Below, in pieces: positions 49,821 to 58,558 of a DNA stretch of 64,000 nucleotides. Under the pieces are notes generated by a model. It searched no databases, had not been told where the DNA came from, and saw nothing but the letters and a program-made list of their open reading frames with translations. A program made the translations under genes and the position numbers. The stretch is from Williamsia phyllosphaerae (GTDB taxonomy: Bacteria; Actinomycetota; Actinomycetes; Mycobacteriales; Mycobacteriaceae), in assembly GCF_014635305.1 (NCBI RefSeq), contig NZ_BMCS01000003.1:558001-622000 (forward strand). The letters run 5' to 3'. Numbering within the stretch: the first letter of the stretch is position 1; the number at the start of each line of letters is the position of its first letter.

Positions 49821-51040
49821 CTCCGTCTGCCCTGACCTTTCATCTTCCCGACGACATCGGCGACGAACGCGGCGATGTCGTTCAGCTCGGTCACGTAGCC
49901 CCAATAGTCCGGGTGGGTCCCGGTCAGGCCGGCGGTGGCCCGATCCGCTCGGGCCGCAGCCGCGTCGAGGACCGTTCCCCACTGCGGTACCAGGCCCCGG
50001 TCGACGGCGAGCAACTGCGCGTCACGAATCTGAAATCGGACTCTACCCTCGACGGCCTGCGGGTCGGCTCGAACGTCGCGCAGCGTGGTGAGGCGGTCGG
50101 TCACCCCGTCGACGAAGTGTTCCGCGTCGGCCAGCGCGGACCTGGCCGCGCCGACCTCGGCACCGGCCTGGTCCGGATCTGCGCCCAGCAGTCGTGCCGC
50201 GGAGTCGATGTGTCCCGATGCCGCCCGCAGGGCCTCGTCGCCACGCCGGTCGTGCCCGATCAGATCCTCTGAGCAGGCGGCCGAGAACTCACGTAGCAGC
50301 GCCGAATAGGTCTCCGGTAGGCGCTCGGCGCGGGTGCGCACCGCCGACAATCGCGTCCGGACCGACGACAGTGCCCGCTCCACCTCCACGGAACGGTGCG
50401 GGGCGGCCTCGACCGCCGCGGTCAGTTCTTCAGCGGCAGCGGTCAATTCGGCCGTCGCGGTGTTGAGTTCGGCTGTCGCGACGCCGTCGGCCGCGTCACG
50501 GGCGCGGTCGAAGTCGGACCGCACACGGGCGAGATGGTCCAGCCCGGATCGCACCGAGGTGTAGACCGACAGCTCGGCGGGCAGGGCGTCGACCGCCGTG
50601 ATGGCCGCGTCCGATGCGCTCATGGCGGCCCCTGCGCGGTCGGGGACCGCCGCGCGCATCGTGCGGGCGCCCTCGATGGCCGTCGAGTGCTCGGAGTAGA
50701 ACCGATCGAGCGCCGAGATGGACTCGTGAATGTCGCGTGAACACTGTTCGTACTCGGCCTGACGGTTACCCGGCGTCGCCGTAGGGGTGTCCGGTGAGTC
50801 GCTCAGCGACAGGTATCGGTCGATGCTGACGTAGACCCGGGTGCGCACCGGCTCGAAGGCCTGCGCCAGCGAACGGTCCCCGCCCAGCGCCGTGGCGGCG
50901 TCGACACCGTCGGCGATGATGGAAAGCCGCTGGTCGAGCTGGAGGAAGTCGCGGACCATGGCTTCCCGGGCAGCGTCGAGTGGCCCGGTCGGGGTGCGTG
51001 ACCCCGAACGGGGACCGCGTCCGAACCAGCCAGTGACCAC
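49817..51040 (-). CDS. Unassigned helical protein, first gene of the Ter operon
   Basis: Encodes 407 residues from GTG 51040. Almost entirely helical and Ala/Arg/Glu/Asp-rich, with likely coiled coils around 90-250 and 260-370. It has no signal peptide, membrane segment, cysteine motif or nucleotide-binding loop. Only a few aromatic spots stand out (YWGYVTELNDIAAFVADVV near the end). It does not read as TelA. Coupling to the lyase by ATGA shows it belongs to the operon. Function unknown; a scaffold or sensor is speculative. Confidence 0.7.
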   Translation of the reverse strand: MVTGWFGRGPRSGSRTPTGPLDAAREAMVRDFLQLDQRLSIIADGVDAATALGGDRSLAQAFEPVRTRVYVSIDRYLSLSDSPDTPTATPGNRQAEYEQCSRDIHESISALDRFYSEHSTAIEGARTMRAAVPDRAGAAMSASDAAITAVDALPAELSVYTSVRSGLDHLARVRSDFDRARDAADGVATAELNTATAELTAAAEELTAAVEAAPHRSVEVERALSSVRTRLSAVRTRAERLPETYSALLREFSAACSEDLIGHDRRGDEALRAASGHIDSAARLLGADPDQAGAEVGAARSALADAEHFVDGVTDRLTTLRDVRADPQAVEGRVRFQIRDAQLLAVDRGLVPQWGTVLDAAAARADRATAGLTGTHPDYWGYVTELNDIAAFVADVVGKMKGQGRRR

Positions 51041-51047
51041 CTGCGCA

Positions 51048-51053
51048 ATCGTA
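51048..51053 (-). promoter_or_regulatory. -10 box of the six-gene Ter operon (predicted leaderless)
   Basis: TACGAT on the minus strand, 7 bases before the GTG at 51040, no ribosome binding site. The 168-base spacer to terD also holds TACGGT (51142-51147) on the plus strand as a possible terD -10 box. Confidence 0.5.
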
Positions 51054-51208
51054 CTGGGGAACCTTTGGACCGGTCGCGGCAGTTGTTCGGGGGCAGCCGG
51101 TCGGACACCTCGATCGCTCGCACCGGATGTCGGACTTCACGTACGGTGGCTGCAATGTATTCAGACTGGGTTGACCAGCTCTGACGGGCAACAACGGAAA
51201 GGACTGAC

Positions 51209-51784
51209 ATGGGCGTCAGCTTGAGCAAGGGCGGCAACGTTTCTCTGACGAAGGAGGCCCCGAACCTCACCGCGGTGGCCGTCGGCCTCGGCTGGGACAT
51301 CCGTTCCACCACCGGGACCGACTTCGACCTCGATGCCAGCGCCATCGGCACCGGCACCGACAAGAAGGCGTTGTCGGACAAGCACTTCGTCTTCTTCAAC
51401 AACCTGACCTCGCCGGACGGCTCCATCGAACACACCGGTGACAACACCACCGGTGAGGGCGAGGGCGACGACGAGGTCATCAAGGTGAACCTGGCCGCGG
51501 TGCCGCCGGAGGTCGACTCGATCGTCTTCCCCGTCTCGATCTACGACGCCGACGCGCGCTCGCAGTCGTTCGGACAGGTCCGCAACGCGTTCATCCGCGT
51601 CGTCGACCAGGCCAACAACGCCGAACTCGCCCGCTACGACCTCACCGAGGACGCGTCGACCGAGACCGCCATGGTCTTCGGCGAGCTCTACCGCAACGGC
51701 GCGGAGTGGAAGTTCCGCGCAGTGGGCCAGGGCTACGCGTCCGGCCTCGCCGGGATCGCACGGGACTTCGGCGTCAACGTCTGA
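51209..51784 (+). CDS. terD: TerD-family calcium-binding stress protein
   Basis: Encodes 191 residues, a single complete TerD domain starting [18 protein letters not shown]. The calcium sites are intact: DLDASAIG and the acidic stretch [19 protein letters not shown]. TerD proteins are associated with tellurite, phage and oxidative stress tolerance, probably at the membrane with TerC-like proteins. A GGAAAGGA ribosome binding site precedes the ATG. It diverges from the Ter biosynthetic operon and precedes the DUF475 gene by 117 bases. Confidence 0.95.
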   Translation: MGVSLSKGGNVSLTKEAPNLTAVAVGLGWDIRSTTGTDFDLDASAIGTGTDKKALSDKHFVFFNNLTSPDGSIEHTGDNTTGEGEGDDEVIKVNLAAVPPEVDSIVFPVSIYDADARSQSFGQVRNAFIRVVDQANNAELARYDLTEDASTETAMVFGELYRNGAEWKFRAVGQGYASGLAGIARDFGVNV

Positions 51785-51831
51785 CCCCCTGCGTGCAGTA
51801 GCGTCATACTGCCCATCCACGTGACCAGCAC

Positions 51832-51872
51832 TCGGGAGTCGTGGCCGCCGACGTCGGTGGTGCGACTCCCGA
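51832..51872 (+). promoter_or_regulatory. Hairpin in the leader of the DUF475 gene
   Basis: Inverted repeat TCGGGAGTCG (51832-51841) with CGACTCCCGA (51863-51872), enclosing a second palindrome CCGACGTCGG (51848-51857). It lies 29 bases before the DUF475 start with no U-tract after it. A CATACT box about 25 bases upstream could place it in the 5' leader. It could be a terminator-like attenuator after terD, an operator or an RNA control element; none is shown. Confidence 0.45.
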
Positions 51873-51901
51873 ACTGCGTCCTCTAGCGAAAGGCCACATC
51901 A

Positions 51902-53050
51902 GTGGTTGTTCGGACCTTCGGGATCTCGGTCCTGGTCACCATCGCCTCGCTGGTCGTCGCGTTCATCTACGGCAGCTGGGAAGCGGTCGCACTGTGCGCC
52001 ATCCTCGGCGTGCTCGAGGTGTCCCTGTCCTTCGACAACGCCGTCATCAACGCCACCGTGCTCGAGAAGATGAGCGAGTTCTGGCAGAAGATGTTCCTGA
52101 CGGTCGGCATCATCATCGCCGTCTTCGGCATGCGCCTGCTGTTCCCGCTGGTCGTCGTCTGGGTCACCGCGGGCCTCAACCCGGTCCAGGCGTTCGACCT
52201 GGCGCTCAACCCGCCCGCCGAGGGATCCGGGCAGGAGTCCTACGAGCAGATCCTCACCGACGCCCATCCGCAGATCGCGGCGTTCGGCGGCATGTTCCTG
52301 TTCATGCTGTTCCTGAACTTCATCCTCGCCGAGCGCGAGACCAAGTGGCTGTCGTGGTTCGAGAAGCCCCTGGCCACCATCGGCAAGCTCGACCAGCTGG
52401 CGGTCATCATCGCCGGGCTCAGCCTCACCCTCGTCGCGGAGTTCCTCGCCGACGACCAGCATCGCGCGACCATCATGATCGCCGGCGTGCTCGGCATGAT
52501 CACCTACATCGCGGTCGACGGACTCGGGTCGCTGTTCCACACCGAGCAGCTCGAGGAGGACCACGAGCGCGATGTCGCCTCGCGCGCTGCCGGCGGACCG
52601 TCCACCCTCGTCAAGGCCACCGGCAAGGCCGCGTTCTTCCTGTTCCTCTACCTAGAGGTCCTCGACGCGTCCTTCTCGTTCGACGGTGTCATCGGCGCCT
52701 TCGCCATCACCGCCGACCCGATCATCATCGCCCTGGGACTCGGCTTCATCGGTGCGATGTTCGTCCGTTCGATCACCGTCTACCTGGTGCGCCAGGGCAC
52801 GCTGTCGGACTACCGCTACCTCGAGCACGGTGCGCACTGGGCCATCGGCGCCCTGTCGGTGATCCTGTTCATCTCGATCGAGTACCACATCAACGAGATC
52901 ATCACGGGCCTCGTCGGGGTCGCCTTCATCGGCGCCGCCTTCCTCAGCAGCGTGGTCGCCAACCGTCGCGAGGAACGTTCCGACGGGGATTCCACGCCGA
53001 AGTCGGGTGGCGGAGAGTCTCCATCCGAGATGGCCACCGCGACCGACTGA
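51902..53050 (+). CDS. DUF475/TerC-like integral membrane protein
   Basis: Encodes 382 residues from GTG. About eight to nine membrane helices. Two intramembrane motifs with a shared core, [17 protein letters not shown] near residue 38 and [16 protein letters not shown] near residue 255, mark the internal duplication seen in TerC-type metal transporters. Related proteins work with TerD; manganese or other metal export is plausible. A hydrophilic, Ser/Glu-rich tail ends the protein. Found directly after terD. Confidence 0.9.
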   Translation: MVVRTFGISVLVTIASLVVAFIYGSWEAVALCAILGVLEVSLSFDNAVINATVLEKMSEFWQKMFLTVGIIIAVFGMRLLFPLVVVWVTAGLNPVQAFDLALNPPAEGSGQESYEQILTDAHPQIAAFGGMFLFMLFLNFILAERETKWLSWFEKPLATIGKLDQLAVIIAGLSLTLVAEFLADDQHRATIMIAGVLGMITYIAVDGLGSLFHTEQLEEDHERDVASRAAGGPSTLVKATGKAAFFLFLYLEVLDASFSFDGVIGAFAITADPIIIALGLGFIGAMFVRSITVYLVRQGTLSDYRYLEHGAHWAIGALSVILFISIEYHINEIITGLVGVAFIGAAFLSSVVANRREERSDGDSTPKSGGGESPSEMATATD

Positions 53051-53064
53051 TTCGGAGACCCGAA

Positions 53065-54174
53065 GTGGATCTGCTCAAGTGGAGTAAACAGCCCGCGAAA
53101 GATGTCGAGGCGGCGAGACCGCAGGTCAACATCGTGCGCGGACTGATTGCTCGGGCGACGACCCCGCTGCTGCCCGATGACTATCTGCACCTGCTCAACC
53201 CGCTGTGGTCGGCGCGAGAGCTGCGTGGCCGGATCGTGTCGGTCACCAAGGAGACCGCCGACACCGCCACCGTGGAGATCGAGACCGGGTGGGGCTTCTC
53301 GCACAGCTACGCGCCGGGGCAGTACGTCGGCATCGGGCTGCAGGTCGAGGGCCGTTGGCACTGGCGCTCGTACTCGCTCACCTCGATCGGTGAGTCGCGA
53401 CGCAAGCGCATCACCGTCACGGTCAAAGCCAATCCCGACGGGTTCCTCTCGACCCACCTCGTCGACGGGGTGCAGCCGGGCACCGTCATCCGACTGGCCT
53501 CGCCGCAGGGTGACTTCACCCTGCCGAACCCGGCCCCGGAGAAGCTGTTGTTCATCACCGCGGGCAGCGGCATCACGCCCGTCATCTCCATGCTGCGGGG
53601 ACTACGCGCCCGCGGCGACCATCCCGACATCGTGCACGTGCACTCGGCGCCCACCCGCGACGACGTCATCTTCCTCGACGAGCTCGAGGAACTCAGTGCG
53701 TCCGAGCACTATGTCCTCGACCTGCAGCTGACCCGCGAGATGGGCAAGATCGACGTCGCCGATCTCGGCGCCCGGGTACCCGACTGGCGGGACCGCTCGG
53801 CGTGGGCGTGCGGGCCGGTGGCCATGCTCGACCAGGTCGAGACGGTGTGGGCGCACCACGGCATCGAGGACAACCTGCACATCGAGCGGTTCGCGATCGC
53901 GCGCACCGACAAAGGCGGTGAGGGCGGCACCGTGACGTTCGCGAGGTCGGACAAGACCGCCGAGATCGACGGGGCCACGACGCTGCTCGAAGCGGGCGAG
54001 AAACTGGGCGTCCAGATGCCGTTCGGGTGCCGTATGGGCATCTGCCAGACGTGCGTGGTGCCGTTGAGCGAGGGATACGTCCGAGACCTGCGCTCCGGCG
54101 ACGAACACCGTGAGGGCGACCGCGTCCAGACCTGCATCAGCACCGTCTCGGGTCGATGCACACTGGACCTGTGA
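53065..54174 (+). CDS. Ferredoxin reductase with C-terminal 2Fe-2S domain
   Basis: Encodes 369 residues from GTG 53065. FAD-binding [10 protein letters not shown] (RxYS), NAD(P)-binding [17 protein letters not shown], then a plant-type 2Fe-2S ferredoxin domain with C-x4-C-x2-C ([10 protein letters not shown]) and a distal Cys (VQTCIS). Closest to the oxidoreductase partner of membrane acyl-CoA desaturases (mycobacterial Rv3230c). No desaturase gene is adjacent here. It follows the DUF475 gene by 14 bases, possibly cotranscribed. Confidence 0.9.
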   Translation: MDLLKWSKQPAKDVEAARPQVNIVRGLIARATTPLLPDDYLHLLNPLWSARELRGRIVSVTKETADTATVEIETGWGFSHSYAPGQYVGIGLQVEGRWHWRSYSLTSIGESRRKRITVTVKANPDGFLSTHLVDGVQPGTVIRLASPQGDFTLPNPAPEKLLFITAGSGITPVISMLRGLRARGDHPDIVHVHSAPTRDDVIFLDELEELSASEHYVLDLQLTREMGKIDVADLGARVPDWRDRSAWACGPVAMLDQVETVWAHHGIEDNLHIERFAIARTDKGGEGGTVTFARSDKTAEIDGATTLLEAGEKLGVQMPFGCRMGICQTCVVPLSEGYVRDLRSGDEHREGDRVQTCISTVSGRCTLDL

Positions 54175-54207
54175 CGACGAGATCGCCACGGATGAGACCT
54201 CCGGACA

Positions 54208-55032
54208 ATGGCTGATCCCGACGACATCCGACACCCCCGCGGACGCGCGTTCCTCGACGGAGTGAACCGCGTGCGAGCGTGGGCCGCCCGGGTGAACCGG
54301 ACGGACTCGGTGGTCGAGGCGGCCCGGTCGGCTCGCAAGGTGGCACCGGGGGATCTGCCGATCCTGGAGGTGTCGAGCAATCCGACCCGCAACAGCGATC
54401 GCATCGCCCGACTCATCGGCGAGGCGGGATCGGCGCAACCCACCGCCCTGCGTGAACTCGGCCTGACCGCGGTACAGCTGTGGCAGGCACTGGTCGCGCG
54501 CAGACCGGCGGTGTCGGAACCCAGCGAGTACGTGACGATCCTGTTCACCGATCTGGTCGGTTTCTCGACGTGGGCGCTGCGGGCCGGTGACGACAAGGTG
54601 CTCACGCTGTTGCGTCAGGTCAACGCCGCGACCACCGACGTCGTCACGCGCCGCAACGGTCGCGTGGTGAAGTCGCTGGGGGACGGTGTGATGGCGGTGT
54701 TCGTCGACGGCGCCGACGCCATCGAAGCGGCACACGAGGCCGGACTCGCGGTCAGCGCGATCACCATCGACGGCTACCGTCCCGCACTCCGTGCGGGACT
54801 GCACACGGGCAAGCCCCGCCGCGACGGTGACGACTATCTCGGCGTGGACGTGAACATCGCCGCGCGGGTGGCCGATGCGGCCTCCGGTGGGGAGGTCCTG
54901 GCGACGAGTTCCACTCTCGACGTCACCGACGCCGACAAGTACATCAAGCGGCGCAGGCGATTCCGGGCCAAGGGCGCCCCGAAGGACCTGATCGTCTATG
55001 CCGTTGTCCCCAAATATGATTCGGGACCGTGA
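54208..55032 (+). CDS. Class III adenylate cyclase
   Basis: Encodes 274 residues. The N-terminal ~105 residues are a helical region like those before mycobacterial soluble cyclases, then the catalytic domain. Metal ligands are D115 (FTDLVGFS) and D159 (KSLGDGVMAVF); K155 and D214 (YLGVDVN) are the adenine-selecting pair, and N216/R220 the transition-state residues. All six are present, so ATP-to-cAMP activity as a homodimer is expected. No membrane segments. It follows the ferredoxin reductase by 33 bases. Confidence 0.92.
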   Translation: MADPDDIRHPRGRAFLDGVNRVRAWAARVNRTDSVVEAARSARKVAPGDLPILEVSSNPTRNSDRIARLIGEAGSAQPTALRELGLTAVQLWQALVARRPAVSEPSEYVTILFTDLVGFSTWALRAGDDKVLTLLRQVNAATTDVVTRRNGRVVKSLGDGVMAVFVDGADAIEAAHEAGLAVSAITIDGYRPALRAGLHTGKPRRDGDDYLGVDVNIAARVADAASGGEVLATSSTLDVTDADKYIKRRRRFRAKGAPKDLIVYAVVPKYDSGP

Positions 55033-55042
55033 CAGGACTCGA

Positions 55043-55720
55043 TCAGCCGAGCACCCCGGCACGGTCGGCCACGGTGTAGGTGTAGGTGGCGACCACGGCA
55101 CTGATCACGGTGGCGGTGAACAGCATCTGCGGATTGCTCACCACCAAGCTCATGAGTCCACCGATCAGTGCGCCGCCGACGAACGAGAAGTACAGCAGGA
55201 AGTAGCCGAGCCAGTCCGACGCCTTCCCGCCGCTGATGTGGCGTTCGATTCCCTGGCCCATCTTCACGAGCGTGCCGGTCACGTAGCTCAGCGGGATGGA
55301 CACCTCGCCGTCCTTGCAGAACGATGTGTTGAGGGCGCCGATTCCGAAGGCCACGAACAGGATCGGGACGAACTCGACCTGCGGCGCGTTCCATCCGGCC
55401 ATGATCAGATCGACCACCGACGCGACGATGAGAGCCCCCGTCGTCAGGACGGTGGCCCCATGCGGGTGGTTCACCCACAGGTGGCGCCGACACAACGACG
55501 CGACCACGACACCACCGACGAAACTCAACGTGATGAAGATCGCGGCGCGCGCGAGAGTCGGTTGATCGGTGAAGAACCCGAGAACTGCGCGCTCGGCGTT
55601 GCCGGTCATGAAGGTTACGAAATATCCACCGGTGACGGTGAATGCGGCGGCGCCGACCAACCCCGCCAGGCCTGCGAGCACCCAGGACAACCGGGCTTCG
55701 CTGTCTGCGATCACGTCCAT
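55043..55720 (-). CDS. DUF1275 (YoaK) family membrane protein
   Basis: Encodes 225 residues with about six membrane helices. Family marks are GYFVTFMTGNAERAV, GTLVKMGQGIERHISGGKAS and NTSFCKDGEVSIPLSYVTG. Function in the family is unknown. It converges on the cyclase with a 10-base gap. A leaderless start is predicted. Confidence 0.88.
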   Translation of the reverse strand: MDVIADSEARLSWVLAGLAGLVGAAAFTVTGGYFVTFMTGNAERAVLGFFTDQPTLARAAIFITLSFVGGVVVASLCRRHLWVNHPHGATVLTTGALIVASVVDLIMAGWNAPQVEFVPILFVAFGIGALNTSFCKDGEVSIPLSYVTGTLVKMGQGIERHISGGKASDWLGYFLLYFSFVGGALIGGLMSLVVSNPQMLFTATVISAVVATYTYTVADRAGVLG

Positions 55721-55727
55721 GCGGCCG

Positions 55728-55733
55728 AGGTTA
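55728..55733 (-). promoter_or_regulatory. -10 box of the DUF1275 gene (predicted leaderless)
   Basis: TAACCT on the minus strand, 7 bases before the ATG at 55720, no ribosome binding site. Confidence 0.5.
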
Positions 55734-55874
55734 GCGAAAGTTCTCCGACCGCGCCGTGACGGATCCGACCGATGTGCCGGAACACAACACCGACAGCACT
55801 CTGTTGTGCGATCGTTGTGCCGCTGTACATCTCACCGACAACGACCGGTGTGATGCCCGCCTCATACTGCGGCG

Positions 55875-56975
55875 ATGCACATCGTTCAGGTCGCGAATTT
55901 CTATGGGCCGCGCTCGGGTGGTCTGCGCACCGCGGTCGATCAACTCGGGCAGGGATACAGCGATCGCGGACACACCGTGTCGGTGATCGTCCCCGGGGCT
56001 CGAGCCCGCGAGGAGGTCCTGGCGTCGGGGGTGTGTCGCATCACCGTTCCGGCACTGCAGATCCCGTTCACCGGCGGTTATCGGGTGGCCGATCCCCATC
56101 GCGTCACCGACGTCTTGCGCGGGTTGCGGCCCGACGCGATCGAGGTGTCCGACCGACTCACCCTGCGTGGCCTCGGTCCGTGGGCACGACGCCGTGACAT
56201 CGCCGCGGTGATGATCTCGCACGAACGTCTCGATCGACTGCTCGGACAGATGATGCCGACGCGATTCGCCCGTGCCGCAGCCGATCTCGCCAACTCGCGG
56301 ACCGCCGCCGGGTACGACGCGGTCGTCTGCACCACCGAGTTCGCGCGCGCGGAGTTCGACCGGATCGGGGCGTCGAACGTCCACCGCGTGCCGTTCGGCG
56401 TCGACCTCGACCTGTTCCACCCGCGGCGTCGGGATCCCGAGGCCGTGCGGACGTGGCGCGGATCGGCCCGGCACCTGATGGTGCACTGCGGTCGGCTGTC
56501 GGTGGAGAAGCACGTCGAGCGCAGTATCGACTCGTGCGCGCACCTCGTGCGATCGGGCGTCGACACCCACCTCGTCATCGCAGGCGACGGGCCCCGACGC
56601 GCCGCACTGACCCGACGTGCAGCGGGTTTGCCGGTGACGTTCACCGGGTTCCTCGACAGCCGGACCGCGGTGGCCGGACTGCTCGCGGCCGCCGACGTCG
56701 CCATGGCCCCCGGCCCCCACGAGACGTTCTGTCTCTCGGCACTCGAGGCACTGGCGGCGGGGACGCCGGTCGTCGCCTCACGCACCTCCGCCGTCGCCGA
56801 GATGCTCACCGATCGGTGCGGCGCGGTGGTCCACAACACCGCGGAGTCGTTCGCCGAGGGCGTGCAGACGGTGTTCGGTCTCCCCGAGGGCGGCCGCACC
56901 GATGCCCGGCGACGTGCCGAGGTGTTCGGTTGGCCGTCCTCGGTGGACGGGATGCTCGACGTGCTGAGCGCGTGA
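55875..56975 (+). CDS. GT4 glycosyltransferase, PimC-like mannosyltransferase
   Basis: Encodes 366 residues. MHIVQVANFYGPRSGGLRTA and the following VSDRLTLRGLG, VMISHERLDRLLGQ and VPFGVDLDLFHPRR match the PimC-type alpha-mannosyltransferases of phosphatidylinositol mannoside synthesis from some mycobacteria. GRLSVEKHVERSID and the PGPHETFCLSALEALAAGTP (EX7E) motif bind the GDP-sugar. The substrate is inferred by similarity only. It converges with the methyltransferase gene with one base between stops. Confidence 0.85.
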   Translation: MHIVQVANFYGPRSGGLRTAVDQLGQGYSDRGHTVSVIVPGARAREEVLASGVCRITVPALQIPFTGGYRVADPHRVTDVLRGLRPDAIEVSDRLTLRGLGPWARRRDIAAVMISHERLDRLLGQMMPTRFARAAADLANSRTAAGYDAVVCTTEFARAEFDRIGASNVHRVPFGVDLDLFHPRRRDPEAVRTWRGSARHLMVHCGRLSVEKHVERSIDSCAHLVRSGVDTHLVIAGDGPRRAALTRRAAGLPVTFTGFLDSRTAVAGLLAAADVAMAPGPHETFCLSALEALAAGTPVVASRTSAVAEMLTDRCGAVVHNTAESFAEGVQTVFGLPEGGRTDARRRAEVFGWPSSVDGMLDVLSA

Positions 56976-56976
56976 C

Positions 56977-57840
56977 CTACTTGGCCAGCGTGAACTGCAT
57001 GACGTCGATGTAGCCGTTACGGAAGTAGTCGGCGCATCCGGTCAGGTAGTGGATGTAGGTGTTGTAGACGTCCTCGGATGCGATCCGGATCGCGTCGTCG
57101 CGACGCTTCTCGAGGGCGGCGGCCCAGATGTCGAGCGTGCGGGCGTAGTGCTGCTGCAGCGGCTGGATCTTCTCGACCGTGAAGCCGGCGGCGGTCGACT
57201 CGCGTTCGACGTCGTGCGGCTCGGGCAGCTGACCACCGGGGAAGATCTCGTTGGCGATGAACCGCGCGAACTGCAGCACGTCGCGTGTGATCGGCAGTCC
57301 TTTCTCGCGGATGACGTGGCGGTTGAACGCGACGATCGTGTGCAGCAGCATGCGCCCGTCCGCGGGCAGCAGGTCGTACGTCTTGGCGAAGAACTGCGGG
57401 TACCGCTCCGCGCGGAAGTGCTCGAAGGCCCCGATGCTGACGATGCGGTCGACGGGCTGGTCGAACTCCTCCCACCCCTGCAGCCGGACCTCGGCGGTGC
57501 GACCCTCGGGGGTCGCCTCGGCCAATGAGGCGTTGACCAGCTCGTACTGGTTCTTGCTCAGCGTCAGGCCGATCACGTTGACGTCGTATTTCTCCATCGC
57601 ACGCTTGATCGTGGTGCCCCACCCGCAGCCGACGTCGAGCAGCGTCATGCCGGGCTCTAGTCCGAGCTTGCCCAGGGAGAGGTCGATCTTCGCGTACTGC
57701 GCCTGCTCCAACGTGTAGTCGTCCTGCTCGAAGTACGCACAGCTGTACATCCGCGACGGGTCGAGGAAGAGGTCGAAGAAGTCGTTGGAGAGGTCGTAGT
57801 GGGCCTGAACGTCCTCGTAGAACGGGTCGAGATCGGTCAT
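56977..57840 (-). CDS. Cyclopropane/mycolic acid synthase-type methyltransferase
   Basis: Encodes 287 residues, the length of CmaA/MmaA enzymes. HYDLSNDFFDLFLDPSRMYS, the SAM motif LLDVGCGWGTTIKRAM, IVSIGAFEHFRAERY and NEIFPGGQLPEPHDV are all family marks. It adds a methylene or methyl group from SAM to a lipid double bond, on phospholipid or mycolic acyl chains. Which modification cannot be read from the sequence. Confidence 0.9.
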   Translation of the reverse strand: MTDLDPFYEDVQAHYDLSNDFFDLFLDPSRMYSCAYFEQDDYTLEQAQYAKIDLSLGKLGLEPGMTLLDVGCGWGTTIKRAMEKYDVNVIGLTLSKNQYELVNASLAEATPEGRTAEVRLQGWEEFDQPVDRIVSIGAFEHFRAERYPQFFAKTYDLLPADGRMLLHTIVAFNRHVIREKGLPITRDVLQFARFIANEIFPGGQLPEPHDVERESTAAGFTVEKIQPLQQHYARTLDIWAAALEKRRDDAIRIASEDVYNTYIHYLTGCADYFRNGYIDVMQFTLAK

Positions 57841-57903
57841 GGGTGAGAGTTACCTTCCGTAGATGTCCCCCCGGACCGGCGTGGCCGGGGCCGCGGGCGC
57901 CCG

Positions 57904-57919
57904 GGTGACCCGGGTCACC
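57904..57919. promoter_or_regulatory. Perfect 16-base palindrome, possible operator
   Basis: GGTGACCCGGGTCACC in the 262-base divergent spacer between the methyltransferase (-) and SRPBCC (+) genes. A second palindrome, ACCGGTACCGGT, lies at 57960-57971, next to TAGCGT (57971-57976, plus) and close to TATCGT (57957-57952, minus). The layout suggests divergent promoters with regulator sites. The rest of the spacer shows nothing else apart from the ribosome binding site AGGAGGAA for the SRPBCC gene. Confidence 0.45.
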
Positions 57920-58102
57920 ACTTCAACAGCGGCGTCGGGCCACGATACCGCGCACGCCGACCGGTACCGGTAGCGTCACGTCGAGCACTGTGGAACCCAG
58001 TGCGGCCGGCCCGGCGACCACCGGTGACGTCGCACATGCGGTGCACACGACACCAGAAACCCAGACATGCACCCCGGAGGGTGCAGCAGGAGGAATCACC
58101 CG

Positions 58103-58534
58103 GTGGCAAGTGTGACTGTGACCGTCCGCTCCGACCTCGAGCCAGCGGCCGCGTGGGCGTTGGCGTCAGATCTGCAGCGGTTCGACGAATGGCTGACCAT
58201 CTTCGCCGGATGGAAGTCCGACGTACCCACGACCATCGCTAAAGGCACGAAGGCCTCGTCGCTGATCAAGGTGAAGGGTTTTCGTAACACGATCAACTGG
58301 ACCGTCACCGAATACGACGAGCCGAAACGGATCGGTCTGAAGGGCACCGGTCGCGGTGGGGTGAAGATCGATCTGTCGATGACCGTGTCACCCGACGGCA
58401 AAGGCTCCGCCTTCGACCTCACGGCCGACCTCAGCGGCGGGCTCCTCAGCGGTCCGGTCGGCAGGTTGGTCGCCCGGGTGATCGAGTCCGACGTACGGTC
58501 CTCGGTGGACAACCTGGCGGCGCTGACCGCCTGA
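58103..58534 (+). CDS. SRPBCC (polyketide cyclase/START-like) protein
   Basis: Encodes 143 residues from GTG 58103, 8 bases after the strong site AGGAGGAA. VTVRSDLEPAAAWALASDL and the alternating-strand pattern ending in a long helix (GPVGRLVARVIESDV) fit the helix-grip fold of the Rv0910/Rv0164 type, which binds hydrophobic ligands. No antitoxin partner is next to it, so a toxin role is not supported. First gene of a likely operon with the MMPL transporter and hydrolase. Confidence 0.8.
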   Translation: MASVTVTVRSDLEPAAAWALASDLQRFDEWLTIFAGWKSDVPTTIAKGTKASSLIKVKGFRNTINWTVTEYDEPKRIGLKGTGRGGVKIDLSMTVSPDGKGSAFDLTADLSGGLLSGPVGRLVARVIESDVRSSVDNLAALTA

Positions 58535-58558
58535 TCCGCGACGCGGCAAGGAACCACG

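Noticed and set aside
51785-51901. yybP-ykoY manganese riboswitch before the TerC-like gene
   Set aside because: The conserved loop sequences of that RNA could not be found; only a simple nested hairpin is visible.
51841-53064. N-terminal extension of the ferredoxin reductase
   Set aside because: That stretch is an off-frame shadow of the DUF475 gene; GTG 53065 gives the family N-terminus.
58103-58534. Rv0910-type toxin of a toxin-antitoxin pair
   Set aside because: No small antitoxin gene precedes it; the spacer upstream is non-coding and the next gene is a transporter.
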